Below are positions 15,895 through 23,074 of a stretch of DNA of 61,535 bases, one piece after another. This DNA is from JAKVKY01 sp964293585. GTDB lineage: Bacteria > Bacillota > Negativicutes > Acidaminococcales > Acidaminococcaceae. The first letter of the stretch is position 1. Every line of letters begins with the position of its first letter. The notes under the pieces were generated by a model. The model did not search any database, was not told where the DNA came from, and saw only the letters and a list, made by a program, of their open reading frames with translations. A program made the translations under genes and the position numbers. The stretch is from positions 1 to 61,535 of the forward strand of contig CAXYYS010000008.1 of NCBI GenBank assembly GCA_964293585.1, in the 5' to 3' direction.

Positions 15895-17097
15895 TTGCAA
15901 CTCTACCACTGGCGGGCAAGGACAACCACGGGACGTTTATATGAAGGTGAATTCCTGGCCGCTGATGAACAGGAGGTAGCGGCTTTTGTCCGCACCAACT
16001 TCGGGTATGTGACCGGCATCAAGCTGATTAAAGCCCCCCGATCACTGCGGACGGTGTGGTTGAAAGCACGGCGGATCAGGGATAAGGAACGCGCCTTATT
16101 CTTCAAACATCTGCACATCCTTTTGCGCAGCGGCATCCCGCTTTTACAAGCGCTGAAGCTGCTGGAGGATAAACTGGGACCAAAGATGGCAGAGGTGGGC
16201 AGGTTTTTATGCCGGGAACTGACGCGGGGACAGCCACTGGCTGCAGCTTTGCACCAGCAGCCCAAGATTTTCCCGCCGCTGGCCGTAGCTGCCGTAGAGG
16301 CAGGAGAGTTAAGCGGTAATCTGACGGAAGTGCTGGCAGCCTTGCAGCATTATTATGAGATGCAGGCGGAGCTGCGCCGGTTTCTGCTAAATGCCTGCTT
16401 GTATCCCTGTCTGCTTTTACTCTTTGCGTTGGGGACCTTATGCTTCTTCATCTTGAAAGTATTACCCCTGTTTGGCGAGATGTATGCGGCATTTAAGACG
16501 GAACAATCTCTGGGACTACAGTTGGTCTTAGGGGTAAGGGCACTGCTGCTGGAGCATTATGTGCTGACGGCGGTTATGCTGGCCTTAGGTCTGGTTTGCG
16601 CCTGGCACTGGCGTCAGCATTGGCAAAAGTTACTGGCGTTTCTGCCCGGGTATACCAGGCTACAGCGGCAGTATCTGGAAATCCGCTTTTCCAAGCTCCT
16701 GTCTCTGCTCCTGGGCAGCGGTGTTCCCCTGCCGGAAGCTATCACGGTAGCAGGCAAAGCGGTGGGCGATGCTAAACATGTGCGTAAGTGTACCATCTTT
16801 GCCGGCAGCGTGGTACGAGGTATTGGCATCGAACAGGCGGCAGCCCTGGCGGGGCGGCTTTTTAGTGAGACCGGCCTGGCTTTTTTGCGGGTAGGGGAAA
16901 ATTCCGGCAACCTGCCGGAGATGCTGGCAGAATCAGCCGCTATTCAGGAACAGGAGCTACGGGCAGAAATCAGTAATCTAAAAACTCTTCTGGAACCGCT
17001 CCTGATTATGGTAGTAGCCGGCGTAATTTTGCTGCTGGTCATGTCGGTCCTGGGACCGATGTTTACCCTGATTAATCAGCTGCCGGAATATCCATGA
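15895..17097 (+). CDS. Type II secretion/competence pseudopilus inner-membrane protein (GspF/PilC/ComGB-like)
   Basis: 400-residue polytopic platform protein with two repeated T2SSF domains (about 70-190 and 270-395). Each has the FFKHLHILLRSGIPLLQAL-like or FSKLLSLLLGSGVPLPEAI-like motif. Hydrophobic segments lie near residues 165-195, 220-245 and 375-395. It should anchor pilus assembly in the inner membrane. TTG 15895 is chosen because AAGGAGGTG (15881-15889) is optimally placed; the frame extends to 15790 without a good alternative. It is the first of six genes arranged like comGB-comGG. The motor ATPase gene (ComGA/PilB/GspE) is not upstream. Confidence 0.88.
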   Translation: MQLYHWRARTTTGRLYEGEFLAADEQEVAAFVRTNFGYVTGIKLIKAPRSLRTVWLKARRIRDKERALFFKHLHILLRSGIPLLQALKLLEDKLGPKMAEVGRFLCRELTRGQPLAAALHQQPKIFPPLAVAAVEAGELSGNLTEVLAALQHYYEMQAELRRFLLNACLYPCLLLLFALGTLCFFILKVLPLFGEMYAAFKTEQSLGLQLVLGVRALLLEHYVLTAVMLALGLVCAWHWRQHWQKLLAFLPGYTRLQRQYLEIRFSKLLSLLLGSGVPLPEAITVAGKAVGDAKHVRKCTIFAGSVVRGIGIEQAAALAGRLFSETGLAFLRVGENSGNLPEMLAESAAIQEQELRAEISNLKTLLEPLLIMVVAGVILLLVMSVLGPMFTLINQLPEYP

Positions 17098-17128
17098 GTA
17101 CAAGTAAAGGTGGTGCGTAGTTAAGTAA

Positions 17129-17196
17129 TTAGTAAAAATCAGACTCTGAGGTAATTGGTTAGTAAGAAAATTAGTTGCAAGTTAATTAGTAAGAAA
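17129..17196 (+). repeat. TTAGTAA-type short direct repeats
   Basis: TTAGTAAAAA (17129), TTAGTAAGAAA (17159) and TTAGTAAGAAA (17186) recur every 27-30 bp in the AT-rich gap between the platform gene and the major pseudopilin gene. The function is unknown; slippage or a binding-site array is possible. Confidence 0.45.
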
Positions 17197-17248
17197 GCTT
17201 AGTGAATGAGGTTAATTTGGAAGTAAGTTTAGTTCTAACACAATTAAG

Positions 17249-17686
17249 ATGAAGGAGGAGATAACAATTAAACAGCAAGAAATTTTAAAAACACAATGCC
17301 GCCGGCTAAAGAGCCGGGCAGGTTTTACCCTGATTGAGGTTGTTGCGGTGACGGCGATGCTGGGAGTTTTGGCAGCCATGCTTATGCCCAGTATCTCAGG
17401 TGCGAATGACCGGACCAAGAATGCCAAGATGTCGAATGATTTGGCTACGCTGGATCAGGCTATCCAGGTGTATAGGCTGGATAAGGGTAAACCACCAGAA
17501 GATCTGGATAGTTTAGTAGACCAATATATTGCCCATAATGCAGGTATGACAGATGCAACTAACAAAAATTTTGTGTATGAACATACTGATACGACGTATA
17601 ATCTGACGGGTATTAATACGAAGGAGGAAACTGTTTATTCATATGGAAGCAAAGATTATAAGGCACCAGCCAAAAAAGCAACCTAA
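17249..17686 (+). CDS. Major pseudopilin, type IV pilin N-methylation motif (GspG/ComGC-like)
   Basis: 145 residues. A basic leader ends in RAG, followed by the prepilin peptidase/N-methylation motif FTLIEVVAVTAMLGVLAAM, with Glu at +5 of the mature protein and a hydrophobic helix. The small globular domain is rich in Asp, Thr and Lys. It should be processed by a prepilin peptidase and polymerised into a short periplasmic pilus for DNA uptake or secretion. The start is uncertain: ATG 17249 lacks a good upstream Shine-Dalgarno, whereas AAGGAGGAG (17252-17260) is ideally placed for an unusual ATT start at 17267. Neither choice changes the mature protein. Confidence 0.85.
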   Translation: MKEEITIKQQEILKTQCRRLKSRAGFTLIEVVAVTAMLGVLAAMLMPSISGANDRTKNAKMSNDLATLDQAIQVYRLDKGKPPEDLDSLVDQYIAHNAGMTDATNKNFVYEHTDTTYNLTGINTKEETVYSYGSKDYKAPAKKAT

Positions 17687-17838
17687 CTATCATCAGGAGG
17701 ATAAAGTAATCCAACGACAGGAACACATTAAAAAACTCAACCAGGAACGAATCCAATACCTGAAACAAAAACACATGCGTGCCAACTCTTTATATGCCCA
17801 AGCCAGAAAAAGTTTTGCTGCCGCCAGGTGCTGGCCAC

Positions 17839-18342
17839 ATGCTAAACTCTAAGGCGTGTGAGCATCAGCAGGGTTTTCTTCTGGCAGAAGTACTGACTGC
17901 GGTAGCCATCGGTTTGGTTATCAGCTTGCTGTTAGGACCGACTTTTTCCCGGTATGAGGAATATCTGGCCCGGCTGCAGTTAAAGGGTGCGGCCAGGGAA
18001 CTGGCTGCGGATTTAAATACCTTGCAGCAAAGAGCTTTATTCCAGGCGGGGGAAGATGAGGAGGCTGACGGTAAGGAGAGGCTAAGCGTGTTAGAGCAGT
18101 TGGACGGGTATGTGATTTCCAGGCAAGGTAAGGAAATCAGACGTGTGAGCTTTAGGGAGGCAGGCGCTGGTGCTGTTTATTTTACCAGTTCGTCACCTAT
18201 GAAGATGCATTTCGGCCCGGAAGGATCACCGGTGCTGCCGGGATACAGCAGCTGTTATAAGCTGGTGCATAAGGCCCAGGCAGACCTGGCCATCAACGTG
18301 CGTATCCAGCCGGTTACCGGCAGGGTGGTTATCAGTGAATAA
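17839..18342 (+). CDS. Minor pseudopilin (GspH/ComGD-like)
   Basis: 167 residues from ATG 17839. A short leader ends in QQG, followed by FLLAEVLTAVAIGLVISLL, a prepilin-like cleavage site with Glu +5 and a hydrophobic helix. The following coiled segment RLQLKGAARELAADLNTLQQRAL resembles GspH/FimT proteins. The frame is open upstream to 17779 (GTG, ATG 17794), but a leader of about 12 residues before the cleavage site is more typical. It is second in the pilin series and overlaps the next gene. Confidence 0.72.
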   Translation: MLNSKACEHQQGFLLAEVLTAVAIGLVISLLLGPTFSRYEEYLARLQLKGAARELAADLNTLQQRALFQAGEDEEADGKERLSVLEQLDGYVISRQGKEIRRVSFREAGAGAVYFTSSSPMKMHFGPEGSPVLPGYSSCYKLVHKAQADLAINVRIQPVTGRVVISE

Positions 18343-18700
18343 GGAAGGTACCAAGGTATGTTTAGCGAAAAAATACGGTAAGAACCAGGGCGGTTTTTTC
18401 ATGTTACAAGTGCTTCCAGCGCTTTTAGCGACGGTGACAGTAGTTGTAACACTAGTGGCCTGCTACGGCCGATGTGTCCAGACCATGTTCAGGCACAACC
18501 GGATCTTGGCAGCCCAGGCCGCCGGGGAACGTTATTATTTTGAACGTGAGGAGGACATCTTGTTTAAGGCGGGAGTGGTCTGTCAGGAGATTGTAAGACC
18601 TGTGGACAATGCCGCCAGGCTGCATGAACTGCAGCTTTATGACAGGGAGAGCGGCAGGCTGCTGGTAAATATCTTTCATGTGGAAAGTGATGAACGTTAA
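18335..18700 (+). CDS. Minor pseudopilin-like protein (ComGE position)
   Basis: 121 residues from GTG 18335, overlapping the previous gene by 8 bp. The N-terminus reads NQGGFFMLQVLPALLATVTV, a glycine before a hydrophobic helix as in prepilins, but with Gln instead of Glu at +5. The remainder is short and charged and matches no family I recognise. Position and topology suggest the ComGE/GspI-type minor pseudopilin. Confidence 0.6.
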   Translation: MNKEGTKVCLAKKYGKNQGGFFMLQVLPALLATVTVVVTLVACYGRCVQTMFRHNRILAAQAAGERYYFEREEDILFKAGVVCQEIVRPVDNAARLHELQLYDRESGRLLVNIFHVESDER

Positions 18701-19220
18701 GCAAATATGCAGGCAAGTGCAATCCTGGTTCCGGCAAGAAGAGGGGATGCTTCTTCTGGATGTCCAGCTTTGTCTCCTGTTTCTAACTATCCTGGGAGGG
18801 ATATTTTACCAGTCGTATCTGACCGGCCTAAAAACCGGCGCCAGCCTGGAGCAGGATGTAGGCTTGTATCAGGCCCATCGTTACACGCAGCAACTCTTAT
18901 TGAAAGAACTATCCTTAAATGCGCGTACGGTAACGATCGGGGGACTGCCATTCAGTCCCAGGATCATAGTCCGGCATCTGCGGGGCGGCGTCTGCGATAC
19001 CTATTATTTGAACGGAAAAGTACTCTACCGTAAACGTGAAACTACACATACACAAGGAATTAATCCTTATTCGGCGTCAGGTTTTGCTATCAGAGAACTG
19101 ACCTGGAGCAAGTTATCTTCCCGGGCGCTGCTGCTTAGGTGGCGGTTGGAGGAAGAAAAAAGTGGTCGGAGTAAAGAGTTTGAGCAAGTATTTATTTTGG
19201 GTAATGGTACGGTGCTCTAA
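18678..19220 (+). CDS. Minor pseudopilin-like protein (GspJ/ComGF position)
   Basis: 180 residues from ATG 18678; ATG 18690 is an alternative that gives 176. It overlaps the preceding gene by 23 bp. The N-terminus RQEEGMLLLDVQLCLLFLTILGG is prepilin-like, with Asp at +5 after the glycine. The body has alternating strands, such as TVTIGGLPFSPRIIV and GVCDTYYLNGKVLY, as in ComGF/GspJ proteins. It is probably part of the pseudopilus tip. Assignment rests on position and the N-terminal helix. Confidence 0.6.
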   Translation: MWKVMNVKQICRQVQSWFRQEEGMLLLDVQLCLLFLTILGGIFYQSYLTGLKTGASLEQDVGLYQAHRYTQQLLLKELSLNARTVTIGGLPFSPRIIVRHLRGGVCDTYYLNGKVLYRKRETTHTQGINPYSASGFAIRELTWSKLSSRALLLRWRLEEEKSGRSKEFEQVFILGNGTVL

Positions 19221-20133
19221 GTTAAGGAGTGAGAGGCAAGGTCATGCAGCTTTAGTTATCCTGGCCCTGGTTTGTTTTCTGGGGACAGCGGCTCTGTTAG
19301 TCTCGCGCTTAGTTTTGGGGGAATATATTAAAACTAAAGAAGCTATAGGGAGACAGCAGGTGGTGTTCCTGGTACAGGATGTTTTGCACTGCGCTCTGCA
19401 GGAGGAAGTGCGGCGGGGCAAGCTGGAAAACACTTTCTGGCAGGCAATCTTACAACCGGGACAGGAAAAAGTAGAGGTACGGCTGACCGTAACGGAGACG
19501 GCGAAACTGGGATTAAGGCGGCTTCAGGTAGCAGCTTGGCCCCAGACTATGCCGGACTATGTTTTGAACCAGTTGCGATGGTCTTTTACGCGGGTAGTAA
19601 GGCAACAAGCAGCTTCCCATGCCTTAATTGTGGCGGGAAGTTTACAAGGTGATGCGGAAAAGTTAGGGCGACTTCTGTATACAAGCGACGAAGGCGCAAT
19701 ATTTCCTGATTATGCGATCAGTGATTTTGAGCCCTGGCAGCCGCATCCTTGTCCGTCGCCTGTTGACCTGAGGACCTACGGGCTGAGCAAACGGTTGTAT
19801 CTGCGGGATTCTCTGGAAACATACCGGATTAATTACGGTACGAAAATTCCGGGAGAAGGCATGCTGATTTTTGGCGGTGACCTGGTGCTGGAGGACGGCG
19901 TTACTTTTAACGACAGGACCGTGCTCTTCACCGAAGGGAACTTTACCACCGGTGCCAATGTGACCATGCAGAATACGCTGATTTTTTGTAAAGGCAGGCT
20001 GTCTCTGGGAAGGAATAATAAGATCCAGGGCGTCATCTTCGTGAAGCAAGCTGCCTCCTGGAGCGATGATCTGATCTTGCAACATGCTCCGGAAGTGGTG
20101 GCACCGTTTTCAACAGCAGCATATTTATGGTAA
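19204..20133 (+). CDS. Membrane-anchored protein of the comG-like operon, ComGG/PilX position
   Basis: 309 residues from ATG 19204; the frame is also open from GTG 19162. It overlaps the previous gene. One N-terminal transmembrane helix (HAALVILALVCFLGTAALLVS) follows a basic stretch, as in PilX/GspK-type proteins. The C-terminal third (about 210-290) has short hydrophobic strands with periodic Gly and Asn (GGDLVLEDGVTFND, TGANVTMQNTLIFCKG, GRNNKIQGVIFVK), suggesting a bactofilin-like or right-handed beta-helix fold. It is much longer than Bacillus ComGG (about 125 residues). I recognise no named family. Confidence 0.6.
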   Translation: MVRCSKLRSERQGHAALVILALVCFLGTAALLVSRLVLGEYIKTKEAIGRQQVVFLVQDVLHCALQEEVRRGKLENTFWQAILQPGQEKVEVRLTVTETAKLGLRRLQVAAWPQTMPDYVLNQLRWSFTRVVRQQAASHALIVAGSLQGDAEKLGRLLYTSDEGAIFPDYAISDFEPWQPHPCPSPVDLRTYGLSKRLYLRDSLETYRINYGTKIPGEGMLIFGGDLVLEDGVTFNDRTVLFTEGNFTTGANVTMQNTLIFCKGRLSLGRNNKIQGVIFVKQAASWSDDLILQHAPEVVAPFSTAAYLW

Positions 20134-20170
20134 CAAAGGGGGAATTCTCAGGCTTTAAACAATAAAAAAA

Positions 20171-20280
20171 CGGAAGGCGGCGAAGCCTTCCGCATCTGAA
20201 AAACCTGCTGTCAAAATGGCACATGTGCATGCGTTTACCGCATGAGACGTGTACGTGGCCGACAGCAGGTTTTATTTTAT
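20171..20280. terminator. Convergent double terminator between the comG-like operon and sfsA
   Basis: Hairpin A is CGGAAGGC (20171-20178)/GCCTTCCG (20185-20192), with an A7 run before it that becomes a T-run on the minus strand. Hairpin B is AACCTGCTGTC (20202-20212)/GACAGCAGGTT (20261-20271), with inner pairing GCACATG.../...CGTGGC, a plus-strand T-rich tail and a minus-strand T-run. Both convergent units can end here. Confidence 0.85.
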
Positions 20281-20972
20281 AGTTTGACGGGCAGAGGGGC
20301 AGCGATGGAGAGGGTTGCAGGGGTGACTGTGCAGGTATAGGCCAGGACATGTACACCGGCTTGTTTGGCCTGGCGCAGGGCTTCGCCAAAGGCGGGATGG
20401 GTGGTGTCGTTAGGCGTAAAATAAGCGGCTTGTGCCAGCTGCACTACAAAAAGTACATAGGCTGCGTAACCATCTTTAAGGCAGCGGGTCAGTTCATGCA
20501 GATGTTTGACACCTCGTTCGGTGGGGGCATCCGGGAATAGTACTACGCCGTCCTGTTCCAGGGTGACCCCTTTTACTTCCAGAAAAAAATTTTTCCGGGT
20601 TGTTTCCCCGTAAAAATCAAAACGGCTATCCCCGTATTTACATTCCGGTTTCAGGTAGCGCAAGTCCGGGAACAAGATTTTTTGTTCCAGCCATTCCTGG
20701 GCCACCACGTTAGGAGCCTGGGCATCCATGTTGATCAGGAGCGGCGTCTGGCTGGGAATTTGTTTTTCTACAGCTACCAGGTCATAGGCTGTTTTGCGCT
20801 CTGGTTTGGGGCAGTACTCGCAATATACGGTGGCTCCTGGTACCAGCAGCTCCCGGCAGCGACCGGTATTTTTAACATGGCAGGTGATGAGCTGACCGTC
20901 TAACTGGACCCTGGCGATAAAACGATTGGGGCGTTCTTTAAAAATTGCTTTCTTAAGATGTTGGTAGTGCAT
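20277..20972 (-). CDS. sfsA: Sugar fermentation stimulation protein homologue SfsA
   Basis: 231 residues. Visible are NRFIARVQLDGQ and HVKNTGRCRELL in the N-terminal OB-like domain, and SRFDFYGE followed by FFLEVKGVTLEQDGVVLFPDAPTERG in pieces, the nuclease-like core with conserved Asp, Glu and Lys. E. coli SfsA binds DNA and affects maltose genes, but its biochemical role is unclear. The gene stands alone on the minus strand with GAGGAGAAG just before the ATG. Confidence 0.93.
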   Translation of the reverse strand: MHYQHLKKAIFKERPNRFIARVQLDGQLITCHVKNTGRCRELLVPGATVYCEYCPKPERKTAYDLVAVEKQIPSQTPLLINMDAQAPNVVAQEWLEQKILFPDLRYLKPECKYGDSRFDFYGETTRKNFFLEVKGVTLEQDGVVLFPDAPTERGVKHLHELTRCLKDGYAAYVLFVVQLAQAAYFTPNDTTHPAFGEALRQAKQAGVHVLAYTCTVTPATLSIAAPLPVKL

Positions 20973-21000
20973 TGTTGCTTCTCCTCAGGTGTGGTATAAT
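20972..21000 (+). promoter_or_regulatory. Probable promoter of the RlmI-type methyltransferase gene
   Basis: TTGTTG (20972-20977), 17-bp spacer and TGGTATAAT, an extended -10 with TATAAT at 20995-21000. It overlaps the start of the divergent sfsA gene. Confidence 0.5.
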
Positions 21001-21075
21001 TTGACAATGATAATTTAAATTAATCTTAGCACAAGCAGGTGCCGGTGGAAAGTGAAAATTTCCTGAAAGAGGTTT

Positions 21076-22302
21076 ATGATGCGTACTTATCCGAAATTTT
21101 ATATTACGCCCAAGGGAGAAAAGGCAGCGCGCCGCGGCCATCCCTGGGTCTACGGCGAAGAAGTCACCAAGGTGGAAGGCAGTTATGAAAACGGGGATCT
21201 GGTGGATGTACTTACAGCTAAAGGTAAATATGTGGGCACAGGTTTTGTGAATGACCATTCCAAGATCAGGGTGCGTTTGTTGTCAAATAATGCCAACGAT
21301 AAGTTTGACGAAGCTTTCTGGGAACGGCGGCTGCGTTATGCCATGGCTTACCGCCGCGTGGTGATGCCGGGGGCTGATTTTAAATGCTGCCGGTTGATCT
21401 TTGGCGAGGCAGATCAGTTTCCGGGGTTGACCGTGGACAGGTTTAACGACCTGCTGGTGACTCAGACCTTGTCCCTGGGCATTGAGAAACGCAAGAACCT
21501 GTTGTTCCCGCTGCTGGTGAAAATCTTGCGGGACGAAGGCGAAGATATTAAAGGCTTGTATGAACGCAACGATGTGAATATCCGCCTGAAGGAAGGATTG
21601 ACCATGGGTCAGGGCTTTTACGAGCTGCCGGGTCTGAACACGCCGTCCAGCGCACTGACCACTATCGTAGAAAATGGTCTCGTGTACGAGGTGAATGTGG
21701 AAAATGGCCAGAAGACGGGTTTCTTCCTGGACCAGAAATATAACCGGCAGTCCGTGGCCAGGATTAGTAAGGATCGGCATGTGCTGGATTGCTTTACCCA
21801 TACGGGAAGTTTTGGTCTGAATGCGGCAAAAGGCGGTGCTGCCAGTGTTACCGCGGTGGATATTTCCGAAGCGGCGGTGCAGATGGCCAATCTCAATGCG
21901 GCCAAGAACGGCGTAGCTGAGATTTTTCACGCTGAGCAGGCGGATGTTTTTGAACTTTTGACCAAGTTGGTGGCGGCTAAGGATCATACTTATGATTTTG
22001 TTATCCTGGATCCGCCGGCCTTTACCAAATCCCGGAGCACGGTGCGTAACGCCACCAAAGGGTATCGGGAGATTAATACTTTGGCCATGAAGCTATTGCC
22101 GCGGGGAGGTTTTCTGGCCACCTGCAGCTGTTCCCATTTTATGACTGCCGAACTTTTTGAGACGATGCTTAAAGAAGCGGCGACAGAAGCAGGCGTATCC
22201 CTGCGCCAGGTAGAGGTACGGCAGCAGGCACCTGATCATCCGGCCTTGTGGAATGTACCGGAAACTTTTTACCTGAAATTTTACATTTTCCAGGTGGTTT
22301 GA
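21076..22302 (+). CDS. Class I SAM-dependent rRNA methyltransferase, RlmI/PUA type
   Basis: 408 residues. An N-terminal PUA domain (about 1-75; GHPWVYGEEV) leads into a central EEHEE-like region and a Rossmann methyltransferase domain (about 190-400). The latter has VLDCFTHTGSFGLNAAKGGA for SAM binding, VTAVDISEAAV, and FVILDPPAFTKS, the DPPAF catalytic motif. The group includes RlmI, which methylates C1962 of 23S rRNA; the exact target here is not provable. GAAAGAGG (21065-21072) precedes ATG 21076, and a second ATG follows at 21079. Confidence 0.88.
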   Translation: MMRTYPKFYITPKGEKAARRGHPWVYGEEVTKVEGSYENGDLVDVLTAKGKYVGTGFVNDHSKIRVRLLSNNANDKFDEAFWERRLRYAMAYRRVVMPGADFKCCRLIFGEADQFPGLTVDRFNDLLVTQTLSLGIEKRKNLLFPLLVKILRDEGEDIKGLYERNDVNIRLKEGLTMGQGFYELPGLNTPSSALTTIVENGLVYEVNVENGQKTGFFLDQKYNRQSVARISKDRHVLDCFTHTGSFGLNAAKGGAASVTAVDISEAAVQMANLNAAKNGVAEIFHAEQADVFELLTKLVAAKDHTYDFVILDPPAFTKSRSTVRNATKGYREINTLAMKLLPRGGFLATCSCSHFMTAELFETMLKEAATEAGVSLRQVEVRQQAPDHPALWNVPETFYLKFYIFQVV

Positions 22303-22452
22303 ACTTGACCGCGGTGGTACAATAAAAAACGAGGATAAAGTGCCGTACCGGCATGGCAGGCAGACCGGCGGCCTGAACAACTGAAACAACCTATGAGGCT
22401 GATAGTACCGGCTTATATTGCCGGTGCAGGAGTGAATGATGGGGGTTGCAAA

Positions 22453-22962
22453 ATGATGAAAATTTTAGCCTTACAACAACAAATGATTAATTATATGGGC
22501 GGGGATGCCAGACGTATTCAGCATTTCATCAAGGTGCATGCTTTTGCCAAGATGATCGGTACCCTGGAAAAATTGCCGCCGGAAACTCAGTATACGCTGG
22601 AAGTGGCGGCACTGACCCACGATATCGGTATCCGCATGGGTGAAAAGAAATACGGCGCCGACATGGTGACTGGCAAGGTTCAGGAACAAGAGGGTCCGGC
22701 CGAAGCTAAAAAGATGCTGGAGGCCCTGGGCTGCGCTCCACAGGTTATGGAGCGGGTCTGCTTTTTAATCGGACACCACCATACTTTTGAAAGTATCGAA
22801 GGTTTGGATTATCAGATCCTGGTGGAAGCAGATTTCCTGGTCAACTTGTACGAGGATGGTCTGCCCCTGGAAAATGTACAGACGGCGCTGACCAAGATTT
22901 TTAAGACGCCCAGCGGCATTAAGCTGTGCGAAACCATGTTTGGCTTAAAGAAAACCGAATAA
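22453..22962 (+). CDS. HD-domain phosphohydrolase
   Basis: 169 residues from ATG 22453. HD-superfamily motifs are ARRIQHFIKVHAFAKMIG (first His), AALTHDIG (the HD pair) and LIGHHHTFE, then EADFLVNLYED. Such proteins hydrolyse phosphate esters of nucleotides or related compounds; the substrate is unknown. GGGGG (22440-22444) lies about 9 nt before the start. The frame extends to ATG 22393, but that start lacks a ribosome-binding site. The gene is probably co-transcribed with the methyltransferase gene and ends before a bidirectional terminator. Confidence 0.8.
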   Translation: MMKILALQQQMINYMGGDARRIQHFIKVHAFAKMIGTLEKLPPETQYTLEVAALTHDIGIRMGEKKYGADMVTGKVQEQEGPAEAKKMLEALGCAPQVMERVCFLIGHHHTFESIEGLDYQILVEADFLVNLYEDGLPLENVQTALTKIFKTPSGIKLCETMFGLKKTE

Positions 22963-23016
22963 GCGAGGTTCTGTTTGGGACTGAGTCCCAGGATCAGCAA
23001 AGCTAAAATAGACATT

Positions 23017-23063
23017 AAAAAAGTCCTTCCCGGCAGGAATACCTGACCGAGAAGGACTTTTTC
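23017..23063. terminator. Bidirectional terminator between HD gene and copA
   Basis: AAGTCCTT (23021-23028)/AAGGACTT (23052-23059), with an A-run before and a T-run after, so it can serve both converging genes. Confidence 0.85.
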
Positions 23064-23074
23064 TGTTAAGGATT

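Noticed and set aside
17643..17852. 69-residue open frame between two pseudopilin genes
   Set aside because: It starts inside the major pseudopilin gene without a ribosome-binding site, is a Lys/Gln/His-rich sequence with no family, and overlaps the next gene.
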